Assembly (NCBI GenBank): GCA_928212115.1
Contig: CAKMRJ010003334.1
Location: 36,846,282-36,910,281, forward strand
Length of the DNA: 64,000 bases
Reading direction: 5' to 3'
From: Lactuca virosa
Taxonomy: Eukaryota > Streptophyta > Magnoliopsida > Asterales > Asteraceae
The translations under genes were made by a program, and so were the position numbers. This document shows, piece after piece, positions 44,707 to 57,570 of the stretch. Below the pieces are notes generated by a model that saw only the letters and a list, made by a program, of their open reading frames with translations, ran no database searches and was not told the DNA's origin. Position 1 is the stretch's first letter. Every line of letters begins with the position of its first letter.

Positions 44707-46163
44707 TTGAACCACAGTCGGTCATATTTTGGAAGTAGGTATTGAATCAAGATTGTCATGAATTTGGCTTGTAGATTGTCTGAAATGGTTAGACATTGCT
44801 ATGACATTCATGAGTGCTCATAAGTTCTGAGTATTAGATTAAACTCATGCTCACTTGTATCACTTCATGGAATTTATTTCGAGTGATCGTGAGACGATAA
44901 TATCGTATAAGTCTTCAAACCAAGAGATATGAGTTGTTGACTGTGAGTTGGTTGTGCATTGATAGTACGAAAACGCATCAGTAACTTGATATTATAAAAC
45001 GTACTTTTGTGTATGATTTGGCGAATAGTTAGTACAAGCATATGAGTCAAAGTTTATATGTTCCTTTTAGTCCTTAGAGGACTGAAAGTGATATCTTGGG
45101 CCCCTCAATGTATTTGCTTTGGCTTATGTGTCGGGCCCGTTCAGAACTCAATTGATGTGTTCGATTAAGTTCTATGTCAAGCAAATCAGGAATCAGGAAA
45201 CAAACTGCTGGACAATAAGTATGATGTTGTTCCATGTATTTGTCCGACTAATATCTTGAGAACAGAGGATTATATGATCACTTGTCTAAAATGACGCATT
45301 CTAGTTCAACAAGTTTTAAGAGCTACGATTGCTGGTCGGATCCTGAAGTCGTACTTTCAATTATAGTTATTAGACTTATCCAAGTGAGAGACTGTTGGAT
45401 AAGATGTCTAAGTCCATAACTATATTTGGTATGTACTTGACCCGATTTAGCATGGTCAATTTGGGTTGCACTTCACCGGAACAATTTGGACTTTGAGAAG
45501 AGGATATGTATGATTTATTAAATATATTATTAGTTATAATATATTAATATGAAATCATATTATTTAATTGGTATTTATCAATAATTAATTTGGAATTAAT
45601 TTTGTGGTCAAAAGAGACTAATTAAATATATAGGGATTGATTTTGTAAATCATTCATTCTTATAATATGGGATAGTGATCCATGATTCCTTATGTTGGGC
45701 TTAACCCATGTGGTGACCCATGGATGCTCCATGGAGGTTAAAACTCATGGATCATGAGGAATGTGGAAAGTCATGAGTTACATGGTATAACCCTAATGTG
45801 CATACTATATAAGGAGCCCTTTGGTTCAAGAAAATACCACCCTATTGTATTGACAAGGAGATGCCGATTTTTGTGAGCATTGTAGTTCTCTTCCAAGTTT
45901 CCAAAAAGTGTTGGTGGTGATTTGTGATTCCACTTGAGGCATTCACATTATTGGTGCTAAGCTCTTAAAGCTCTAAGCAATTAGCCACAACAAAAGGTAT
46001 GTTTCCTAACTTGTTTTATTCACTATGTATCAAAGTTTTGTATGCTAGTTAGGGTAATACGTTGGAAACCTCAAGTTTGCATGTATAATAGTGAAAACAT
46101 AGATCCAATGTATTTAGGGTTGCATGAACACCTTAGGAGTGTTAGTATGCTCAAAACCCTTCA
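44707..46163 (+). mobile_element. Copia fragment D: 3' internal end and LTR
   Basis: 44713-45392 is collinear with the 3' non-coding tail of B (CACAGTCGGTCATATTTTGG against CACAGTCGATCATACTTTGG). Polypurine tract CCAAGTGAGAGAC, then a 771-bp LTR (45393-46163) starting TGTTGGATAAGATG with TATATAAG at 45805. The 5' half is missing, so no left duplication exists. Confidence 0.75.
45393..46163 (+). repeat. 3' LTR of fragment D
   Basis: Exactly the length of the B LTRs, clearly diverged in sequence. Ends AACCCTTCA. Confidence 0.75.
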
Positions 46164-46190
46164 TGTTTGTGGCCTGAAATCCAACATTCT

Positions 46191-47411
<1,221 letters not shown>

Positions 47412-47943
47412 GGTCGAAGGCACCAATGCCGACCCATGATTGTTATGTTTAGGATGCTAGTTGTCTGCGTGACTCTTGCGTGTGTTATGTGTTTATATGT
47501 TTACCGGGTGGGGCCTAATGTTTATATTGTATGCTATTTATCTTTGTGATTTTTATGCATGTGTTTATATGCTGTATGTATACCGGGAGGGGCCTGATGG
47601 CTGTCAGATCTGTTACGAGCGGGGTTTGATGCCGGTCAGGGCCCGATGACGGGCGGGGCCTACTATATGTTTGATATGTATGGTATGTGGTATTTTGGGG
47701 AACTCACTAAGTTTTGTGCTTACAGTTTTCAGTTTATGTTTCAGGTACTTGTGGTTTGAAGGGGAAGATCCCGGGATGATTGCAATGCACACACCAAATT
47801 GTTCCGCATTTTACACGACCTTGATGTTTTTGGATGTTATTAGTTATACTCTGATTTTCTATGGTTTTCATGATATTGTGTTGGATGATGGTTTCATTAA
47901 TTTAAAAATCAAAATTTTTAGTCTTAATTTTTGAGATGTTATA
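47412..47943 (+). mobile_element. Family S LTR, partial copy 5
   Basis: Reverse complement of the first ~530 bases of copy 3 (49207 onward): CCCGGGATGATTGCA and the tail ...TTTTTAGTCTTAATTTTTGAGATGTTATA match. Contains GGGCCCGATGACGGGC-type hairpins (47580-47665). Only the outer part of the LTR is present. Confidence 0.65.
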
Positions 47944-48693
47944 AGTTAACTAGGTAAAAAGAAAACTTACAAGATTTTGTTAGTAGTTTTTAGTACCAAC
48001 TTAGATATAACACATTCTGAATAACCAGGTCAATGTTGATTGCATGATTAGGAAAGTCGCAGCAGAACTGAATTCGTTTTTTATTATTGAATTTTCTTTA
48101 ATTATTTTCACCGCTATTTTAGTTTTAATTAATAACAAAAATCCCCTTTTTATATTTTTCTATTTTTGACTAGAATCTGCATTACGCAAAGGGCATTGAC
48201 TTTTAGGTTGTGTCCCCTGAGGATCCGAACCTGCTTCCATTTGCTATTCTCTAGTGCATTTGAGCAGTGATATTTTATTTGCTTAAGACGCCCGCGACAA
48301 CGTTTTAACACATATGTTTCACTGTACGTATTTGATAAATTGCTTTAGAGAAAAAATTCCTATAATATCTATCTTCTCATAATTTCGTTGTTGTATGCAT
48401 GTACCTATGATTAAGGTTATTGGTATTGACTCTTTAACTCAATTGAAAATGTATAAAACTGATGTAATACACGTTTGACTGTATTGTAAGTGTAATTGGA
48501 TGTTGATGAAACGACTAAAAACCACAAAGCATACGAAGAATTTGCAATAAAGAAATTGGTTTGTTCATACTTTGTTTGCGCCAAACATTTTATGATATTG
48601 TATCATGTTTTTTCATAATGTTTAATGTTTCTGTAGTCAATATGACCATCATGCCCTTTTTGTCCTATTTGGTCAAATTATTGTTTTTGTATC
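47944..48693. other. Unassigned AT-rich spacer
   Basis: No terminal repeats, RNA or convincing frame. Short frames here are Phe/Leu-rich and chance-like. Confidence 0.5.
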
Positions 48694-48894
48694 TGAAGGT
48701 GTATATTGATCGGATACACTTCAAGTATAATAAACAGGAGCAAACTAAACTAAGCAAATAAAGAACACAAAAAGTAAAGAACACAAAAAATTCACCAAAT
48801 TGTCTTTCACTAAGAAAGGAGTTGTTTTCACCAAGAAAACGGGTTGTCACAAAGAAGGTCACCAAGACGTCTACATTAGGGTTTCACCCTAATG

Positions 48895-48948
<54 letters not shown>

Positions 48949-49206
48949 TAAACTATATTAGTATATCCCTTGGCTGAAGGGATTGTATCTAATCTATACA
49001 AAGAACTGATCCTTATCACAAAGATATCAGATCTATTATCTATTCTATACATATCTGAATAATTACCTAATATACAAAGATTACAAAAGATCATTATCTA
49101 CACGCTGTGGTGATAAGGCTTGAGACACTGATGCTGATGTTGGCACTGGCGCTGGTGGTCAGCGCATAGAGTGTTTGACTCATCAGATCATAAAGTGTGA
49201 CCTTAA
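48694..49206 (-). repeat. 3' LTR of Sirevirus 2
   Basis: Starts TGAAGGTGTATATTG; its original end ...GTGACCTTACA is interrupted by the solo LTR. Contains (AT)n at 48898-48945. Boundary on the left is inferred from the TG and the primer-site side. Confidence 0.5.
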
Positions 49207-51007
49207 TATAACGTCCCAAAAATTAAGACTAAAAATTTTGATTTTTAAATTAATCAAAACCATTATACAAACAACATCATAGAAACCATAGTGAATCAAA
49301 GGGTATCAATAACATCCAAGTACATCAGAGTGATATAAAAATGTGGAACGACGTGGTGTGTGTACTGCAATCATCCCGGGCTCTTCCCCTTCGAACCAGA
49401 AGTACCTAAAACATAAACTGAAAACTGTAATCACAAAGCTTAGTGAGTTCCCCAAAATACCACATACCATACATATCAAACATATAATGGGCCCCGCCCG
49501 TCATCGGGGCCCTCTCGATAAACAGATTTGTCAGTCATCAGGCCCCGCCCGATATACATATAAATATATAAACATATAATCATACAAACACATGCAATAA
49601 TCACAAAGATAAATAACATACAAGATAGTCATCGGGCCCGCCCGGTAAACATATAAACACATAACACATGCAAGAGTAACGCAACCAACTAGCATCCTAA
49701 CACATCAAACCTTGAGCCGACATTGGTGCCTCCGACCCCCTAAACACAGTGAGGAAACTCGCCTCAAGCTGTAGAATCACTCGGACAAAATTTTAGTCTG
49801 GTGGTCCGAAAAATCCCCGCGCTAACATCATCAAATAGATATCCAATTAATAATTGGATCTCGACTCATAATCAAGAATCTATGCTACTTGTCCAATATC
49901 TAGGGTAAAAGACCATTTTACCCTTTTTCTTACTTGACCCAAAACCAAGGCCCAACCCGTTTGCTCAAAAGGCCCAACTTCCTAAATGGCATTAGAAGGC
50001 CCAATAAGGCTCAACTTCCAAATTGGGCCAAAAAATCATCATGGACCTAATCCCAGGAAAGTCAATAGTCTATCCATGGCCCAACGTCAGATGTCCAATG
50101 GCCCAACAAGGCCCAAATCCTAAAAAGCCCAAGATATGGCCCAAAGCGATGAAGTCAAACCGAAGGTCAATTTGCTGAGCACACAAGGTGTACTCAGCTC
50201 GTACGATTAGTGTACTCCTTTCGGGGCCAGTACGCGCAGCGTACCAGATGAGTATGCCTAGCGTACTCCCCAGATTACCAACCCAACCCATTAAGTACTT
50301 AATTGATTAAGCCAACATGCTAAACTCTCAGATCGGATTCTAAATGGCGACTTAACACGTAAAGTTGACAACTTTACACCCATGCATGGCATAATGGGGC
50401 CCAACACTCAAAAAGAAGCTTAATAAGAACCTTAACACTTGCATGGATCAATGTCTCTCATAAAGATTGCATTTTTATGGACAAGGGACCTCAAGGGAGC
50501 TAAGATCTAACATCCATGGCTTCTGAAGTAGATCAAAAGCTCAACTTTAACTCAAAAGACCCAAAAATGCATAAATAACACCCTAAGTTGGATCTAGCAC
50601 ATAGAATCATCAAGATGAGAGATTTTTTACCTCGAATGGCTTGCTAAGGCGAATATAACTCTGGATCTACAAGCTCAAGCTACTCCAAAGCAACATCCAA
50701 GAGTTCTTCTTCTCATCAAATACACTTAGGGCATAGGGTGATGGAGGCTGATCAATATAATGTCCAAGAGTGAGATAAGTTATTTAAATAGGGTGCAAAC
50801 CCTAAAAATTAGGGTTTTCCTCTGCACCACGTACGCCATGCGTACTCCTACGTATGCCCCGCGTACGTAGGTGAACCCGCGATTTGGACATGAGCCAGTA
50901 TGCTAAGCGTACTCAGAGTATTTCCCACGTGCTAGCTAGGAACTAAAATGAGATGATTTTTTGTATTAAGGGCCTAAAGGAAATATACCAAATTCTCGAG
51001 TGTTACA
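49207..51007 (-). mobile_element. Solo LTR, family S copy 3
   Basis: TATAACGTCCC... to ...GAGTGTTACA, 1801 bases, duplication CTTAA (49202-49206) against CTTAC (51008-51012). Minus-strand TATTTAAATA box (50781-50790), telo-box palindrome (50797-50817), GTACGC-type palindromes (50165-50270 and 50828-50910), CCCG-TCAT-CGGG hairpins (49490-49650). It landed within the last bases of Sirevirus 2's LTR. Confidence 0.85.
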
Positions 51008-51013
51008 CTTACA

Positions 51014-51022
51014 ATCTCCCCT
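51014..51022 (-). other. Polypurine tract of Sirevirus 2
   Basis: Minus strand AGGGGAGAT beside the LTR end. AGGGGGA variants recur at about 52086, 52195 and 52810. Confidence 0.6.
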
Positions 51023-51147
51023 ATCTGATGATGTCAAAACTAATATTCTTCTTCTTCTTCAGAGGAGTCATCAAAAGAACCATTGTAGAACTTATCAGCT
51101 TCTTTCAAGATTTCAGACTTTACCTACCTGAATTCATAAATTTTGAG

Positions 51148-54027
51148 TTATTCCAATCTTTTGCTAAGCTCAAGAGAAATCAGCACATTGTATCCTCTTT
51201 CAAGTTTTTTATGACTAAGTCCTTCCATATGAAGATGAAGTAGGTTTTCAGTAGGTGCAGCGGGAAGATCATCAGTGCGTTGAAAACACATGTGATTTTG
51301 ACTATCAAGATAAAGGATACCATGTTCTGGCTCTCGAATGAACATGTACCGAACAGGTTCAACACCCACTGGCAGTTCATTGTTGATGTAACGAGTGCCA
51401 TATGGAAGAAGAAACTTAGTATTCTTGGACCTTCTAGGGGCGCCTGTTATTCTTGAGGTGGATGGTATAGATGGACCAGCTGATGGCACAATATTCAGCT
51501 TCTTGACTTTGTTGAGCAGCTGCTAAATTGCACCTCTTGAGCATGAACACCTTTATTCTTGTCAATAATTTCTTGAATTTGTATCCACTCATTTTAGCCA
51601 AAATTAACTAGCTCACGATCAAATACAACCTCAGTGTATTCATACTCAGTCTTCTTCCTGACCAAGTGAAGCTCCAATGACTCGTTCCTTGGTTTAATGC
51701 ACCTTACCCTGATAATGGGATCATGATTTGTTCTATGATTCAGAACATCTCCAAACTTCATTATGTTGATCCTGTCATTTAGCTCTGAAACCATGTGTTG
51801 TCTATCCACATTATTGTTGAATAGCTAAATTTTCTTGATTTGATCATTGGTGATTTGAACATCAGCACTTTCATAAGCGGAAGCAAGAGCTTGAGCAAGT
51901 TTAAACGACAGACGTTCTCCTTTTCTAGCTTCTTTTCTTTCTCGAATAGTGGCATTATTCTCTATCATGATTTCTCTTACTTCATCAGCAATTATATCCC
52001 ATTCTTCAGCTAAAACATTCAGATCAACGGTGAGCTTGCTTTTCTTTGAAGGAGGAGGAGCTGAAGGATCACCAGCAACAGAAAAGCTTCCAACTTCACC
52101 GTCATGGGCTCCCCCCTGAAAAGGAAGCCTTCCTCTTTCGAGGATTGAGCTGATCATCATGAAACTCTATATCACTGTTAGTTCCTTGAGGAATCTCCCC
52201 CTTAAAGTATGAATCAGGGTAGAAGACACTCAAAGGAACAAGAGGAACAAGAAACCATTCATAGTCATCAGTATCTGATTGATGAGAATCATAGATCAAG
52301 AAACCCTTCATAGTCATCAGTCTATGATTGATCACCAGTGTTTGGGATAGGTTGATCATCTATTGTTGCGTCAGTGTCTGGGATGTTTCTCTCTTGTTCA
52401 GCAACAATGATTGCCTTTTGATTATAATCCCTTTCTGATTCATACATTTTAGGATGAGATGGAGTTGATGCAATCACCACCATTTGTTGATCATTCATTT
52501 GCTGATCATTGCCTCCTTGACTATTTTCCCTCTTTTTGGCATCATCAGTTTGGGGAGGAGAACCATGTGGTGAGAAGGAGTGCGATGAGGAGGATGGGAT
52601 GGTGGAGGTGGATGAGGATTATCACCTGGAGAATTTGGTAGAGTATCTTCAATAACCATATCATTATCATCATCATCACCCAAGGCCACAAAACGATTCA
52701 TATTAGCCACATCCTTTTCTACTTTAGTTAATCTTTCTCCCAACGATTGAGTTATGTTCACTAATAGAGAAAGTTGAGAGACCATGGTTGTTTCAAAATT
52801 GGAGTTGGATTCCCCCTGATAAAAAGTAGCAGTATGAATAGGTATTGGCATAGGAGGAATAGTCTCAACTTGAGGAGAAGGAGACGTTGATCTTGGAGAA
52901 ATCACATCTTGGATTAGTAGATCAACAATTTCCACTAGGGGTGGGTTTGATCCACGTTGTACAACATCATATGAGAGGGAGTGGATGAAGAAGTATATGA
53001 GAATCTAATGTGCTTGTTTAGTCTTGGAGGAGAGTTCATTCCCTGAACAAAGTATTCTCCCGTATCAGTGGCTATATCATCTTATTCATCATCGGTGTCT
53101 CCTTCTTCATCAACCTCTTCTTTATTATCAGCACCTTCATCGTCATCCTCCTCATCCTATTCTTCAGAGTCATAGGATTAAAAAACATAGGGTTTTTCAA
53201 TCCACTTTTACATTCTCTGGGTGATATGCAAGTCATCTTCAAAAGGAGCAGTGTTGACGATATTTGAGGAGAGGGCATGAATTGGAATGGTGATCCCATG
53301 ATTCTTAGTTTAGCCTTCCTCACGAGCCAAAATCAGTCCAAGCCAACGGGGATAGGGAACATACATTGGCTTCTTGTTCCCAGTAATACAACTAATAACC
53401 GATCAAGAAAGAGTTGAGAAAAATCCAATATTTTGTTGCACACAATGGAAAACAAAATTCTTTGCTCAAAAGATTCAGTTGATCCAAGCTCCCAGTTTTG
53501 TGTCCAAGGCATTTGCCAATTACCCCTGTTAAATACTTCCACCCTACACTAAAGCACTGATGAAGAGTGTATTTGTATGGATCACGAGAGGTGCCCTGAA
53601 GAGAAAAGTTATACCCTAATCTTTCACGAACGGACTTGCACTTTTCTTCCGAAGGACTTTCCGAATAATTTTCTAATCGAGGAAGACGATGAGTAGTTCG
53701 AAAAGATTTCACATTAGTAGTAACCCTATATTGAGCATCTCCAATGGTTCTAATAATGTTTTGAAGATCAGAATCAATAGAGAAGGAACAATAGAACTCA
53801 CATACATGTTCAGGGTAGAATGGCTATGGGAAGTCATAGAAGGAATATCGAAGAGGGAAACTTTTGACATAGTCGACAAAGTCTTCGATTCCTAAGTTCA
53901 CGAACTGTTTTGGAATGTCACCACTGAACGCCACATTGTTTGCTTGAATGATGATGGGAGAATCAGGGGCATAAGGACCTTTGACGATATTAACGTTAGG
54001 GGCAAACTCGTATAGAGGCTTTGACAT
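51148..54027 (-). pseudogene. Env-like ORF of Sirevirus 2, many breaks
   Basis: Starts MSKPLYEFAPNVNI at 54027. Pieces follow in shifting frames: 53712-53392 (with GKCLGHKTGSLDQLNLLSKE), 52935-52495 (LTKVEKDVANMNRF, acidic and His/Pro-rich), 52160-51825 (charged, helical), 51809-51594 and 51489-51148 (VGVEPVRYMFIREPEHGILY near the end). Same position and one shared motif with the env-like ORF of Sirevirus 1. At least five stops or shifts. Function unknown. Confidence 0.65.
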
Positions 54028-54389
54028 GGTGAGAGCTTGAGGAAGATGATGGTTAAGCGAGCCTTTTTCGAGAGAGAACCAATTGCTTGAATGACTTGTG
54101 AGAATGACCTAGGAGATAATTTTCTCAATTTATCCGTAAATTTTCTTCCCTTTTACGTAACCAATGATTTAAGAGATCGGCATCGTAAAAATCTCATATC
54201 CCAAGATATTGATAGTCCTTTTAATTGTTATCCAAAAGTTACCGTTGAGATAAGGAAGTTACATCAATGAGACATATCATCAGCGACAATGGTCATCAGC
54301 GGAAGCAATCAGCGTATCAGAGTTGCAACTTGTAATACAGTAAGTTTGTGATGTTTCCTGATAGTATAGGTTTGAACTACCATTTACTG

Positions 54390-55000
54390 ACATAGTATTG
54401 CGAGATTTCATCAGTGTGTGGTTTCATACGCTGACTCATTAATCACTTTTATTAGAAGAAAAGGGAAAGATTGGTATGATGCGTGTAATAGATTTCGATA
54501 TGAAATGTACCCATCAGCAAAGAGTGTCGAATTTTTATCAGTGTATGGCTAATACAATGAATCATTAACTTCTTAATAGAAGACTTGTTGGGAAAGAGTG
54601 GGTAGGTGCGTGTAGTACATCACGGACAATGATATACCCATCAGCATAGATTTTTCAAATTCTCATCAACGTCTAGCTTTATACACTAAATCATAAAATT
54701 CTAAAGAAGACTATGGAGATAATGGATTGATGAGTGTGATAAGCTGTGGTGTTTTAGCTTAACCATCGAAATAGATTTTTCAATATCTCATCAGTATATG
54801 GTACATTACGTTGAATCATAAAGCTTTAAATAAGAATGTAAGGGCAATAGGGGGTTGGTGTGTGTGATAGTCTACGGTACATAGACTAACCATCAGCATA
54901 ACATTTCAAACTTTTATCGGTATATGGTATATATCACAGTGACTCGTAAAGTTTTATTAAGAAGAAATTAAGGAAATAATGGTTGTTTCAGTCACGCTGA
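54390..55000 (-). repeat. ~126-bp tandem repeat upstream of env-like ORF
   Basis: Five degenerate units, marked by TCATCAGTGTGTGG (54408), TTATCAGTGTATGG (54533), TCATCAACGTCTAG (54660), TCATCAGTATATGG (54783) and TTATCGGTATATGG (54914). Spacing 123-131 bases. Non-coding. Confidence 0.7.
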
Positions 55001-56039
55001 GGTGAAATCATCGTGAATCATAAATGGTGTTAACTCATCAACAAGAAGTGGTTTAACTGCCATATCATAGAGTTAAGTTGCAGTCTACAACTTTAAAGTT
55101 CACCTTCAATTCATTTAATATGGTACAATAAAAAATAATAAATAATATAAAAATACAATAAAAGAGTTAGTCAAACAAGGAAATATTCTAAAGGCGATAT
55201 TTGTGTAGCTTTTTCAGAAACATGATAAAGACCCGATCCATCAAATCTTTTGAATTTAAAGGCCATAAATGTACTTCCACTTTCCGAGATATCTACCCCT
55301 CACCACTATCTATAAAAGAGAGCAAACAAGATCAAATATATCAAACAAAAACACAATTGATAGTAAACAAAGAGAGAATGCCTTTAATCGTTGAGATATT
55401 GCAGATTGATTCCAAGCTTCATGTTCACCAAGAACAAGAGAAGAACGTGAACCACTCTTTGTAACCACCGAGTTAAGATGATCCAATCTTTGTAAACTGC
55501 GAGTTATGAGAGTCACCAAGACAAAACTCGAAGGTTCCACTCGTTGTGATTCGTAAAAGAATAGGTGGGACCACTGTCTTGTTGAAGAAGCCTTTGGATT
55601 TATGAGGGGAATGGTGTTGTATTGACAGTGTAAATGGAAATTAGACATTCTATGTTACCTAACTTCACTTCATCCCATTGCAACAGAAAAAGGTTGATCA
55701 AGATGGAAGAGATATGTGTACAAAAGAACACATTTTGGCATAGTTATCTCCAATATGGTCTCATCAACAGGATGCAACATGTCAATCAACATGATCATCA
55801 GAGTCAGGGAGAGAGTAGTTGGTGCTGAAGAAAAGATGCAGAGTCAGCGTCAACTAGTTCTACTCAGAAGATGCTGCACCAAAGTAATAACACGCTGATC
55901 CTTTCTAAAGGAACAAATCAGTTAAGGTCACTATCGATAGAAAAGAACATGCATAGGCAACATTAGTAGTAAAATGCACAATGTATACTTCTATGGTAAA
56001 AATAAAAGTTAAAAAGAACTTTTGAAGCAAAAAAGCCAT
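55001..56039 (-). other. Sirevirus 2 region where integrase and reverse transcriptase are missing
   Basis: About 1 kb without any Pol motif on either strand. Short frames look random. This replaces roughly 3 kb of pol found in Sirevirus 1. Confidence 0.6.
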
Positions 56040-57500
56040 AGAAAATTAAAATTCTAGCAGCTTATGTTTAGAAATTTTAAAGTAGCGAAGCATAAAGTCA
56101 TAAAATAAAGTAGCATTGTCTAAACAAGTAAAATTAAACCATATAAATGTTGTTTTCCTTGAGTGCGGTAAGCACAATTTTGTTCTTAGAGTCAAGAAGC
56201 TTTCCTTCATGGCAATCAAAGAGAACCTTATAACCTGCGTCAAAAAGTTGATTGATGGAGATAAGATTGCTTTTTAGACCCTTGACATAGAACACATCCT
56301 TCAGCTTGAACGCCCTTCACTCAAAAGTTCCAACGCCCATGACAACTTCTTCATTGTTGTCGCCAAAAACCACCATAGGACCGTTTTTCTTCACAAAATT
56401 TGTTAAGAGGGACTTGAGACCGGTCATGTGTCTAGAGCACTCACTGTCTAGGAACCAAGTATGTTCTAGATTTTGACTTGATCCTTGGACAGCTTGAGAG
56501 GTATCAGTGTTACACATGTTGAGTTCTCTGGACTTTGAGCTTCTTTTTTTCTCTTTACAGTCCTTGGCAAAATGGTCAGGGCTTCCACAGTTAAAAAAAT
56601 TACCTGAGGTTTTCTTCTCTGAAGTGGATCTCCTTGTTGAACTGTCTCCCTTAAACAGAGCTCTTCGACCCCCATTTGATCTGCTTTCTTCGTAACATTT
56701 GACAATAAGTGCAGTGCTGGCAACAAGTTCATCAATGATATCATCACCACTCTCTTCACCCTGATCTGAGTTCTCTGAGTCATTGATGTGCTTTATTACT
56801 TCCTTTTGAGGAACCAAGGCTATAGACTTTTCCTTGCTTGATTCCTTCATGATGTCTTTACGAAGAGCTTTGGTCTCTTCGTAATTTCGGAGATTTCCAA
56901 ACAAGGAGTTTAGATCCATGGCATTAATCTTTTCACCATTCTTAAGGACATCAGCGTGATGTTCCCATATTTTCCCAAGAGAATCCAGGAACTTTAGAAC
57001 CAACTAAGAAGAATGTTTGATGATTCCTAACATGTGCATATCATTAACCAATCAGTTAAACCTGTTAAAGGTTTGGGTTGGAGACTCACCTTGTTGAATG
57101 AAGAAATGCTCATATCTCTGATTGAGGCTGTTGATGGTTGTGGCTTGAACTTCTACAATGCCTTCATAAGCCATTGTCAGCGTATCCATCATCTCTAGAG
57201 CTACTCACAATTCCGTACAAGATGATACACGTGATAGGGAAGAGAATTTCCTATCGATGCTCTAGCTTTCACATAAAGACAAATCAGTTTCTTGTCATCG
57301 TCGTCATAACTAGTCTCTGGTTTTTGCTTTAAAGGACCAACGGGAGCATTGTTGACCATACGTTGATACATAGGAATGTAAGGACCTTTTTCAACAATAT
57401 TACACACCTCATAGTCCATGGTTTTAAGAACAACCATGACCTTAGTTTTTCCACATGGCGAAGTTGTGCTCATCGAATGGAGGAATCTTGTTGAAACCAA
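56040..57500 (-). pseudogene. gag and protease of Sirevirus 2, broken
   Basis: 57500-57201 reads a Gag N-terminal core (VVLKTMDYEVCNIVEKGPYI; ARASIGNSLPYHVYHLV). Stops lie in 57200-57010. 57003-56317 continues Gag (LKFLDSLGKIWEHHADVL) to a zinc knuckle FFNCGSPDHFAKDC whose first Cys is Phe, then the protease site WFLDSECSRHMTG with Glu replacing Gly. 56310-56050 still reads KDVFYVKGLKSNLISINQLF. Then Pol ends. Non-functional. Confidence 0.8.
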
Positions 57501-57553
57501 AGGATTTGAGATTATTAGAAGTTGACATGATTACTTGAGTGTATAGAAAACCC

Positions 57554-57565
57554 GCTCTGATACCA
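57554..57565 (-). other. Primer binding site of Sirevirus 2
   Basis: Minus strand TGGTATCAGAGC, exact, followed by GGGTTTTC; two bases from the LTR edge at 57568. Confidence 0.8.
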
Positions 57566-57570
57566 ATTGA

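Larger units (their letters stand above)
48694..57570 (-). mobile_element. Sirevirus-like Copia element 2, pol-deleted
   Basis: Minus strand: primer site (57554-57565), gag and protease remains (57500-56040), no integrase or reverse transcriptase, tandem repeat (54400-55000), broken env-like ORF (54027-51148), polypurine tract (51014-51022), 3' LTR (about 48694-49206 plus the last bases to 51013). A family S solo LTR is inserted at 49207-51007. The 5' LTR is recognisable for only a few bases (TGAAGTACT at 57568), so it is truncated or too diverged. Confidence 0.7.
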
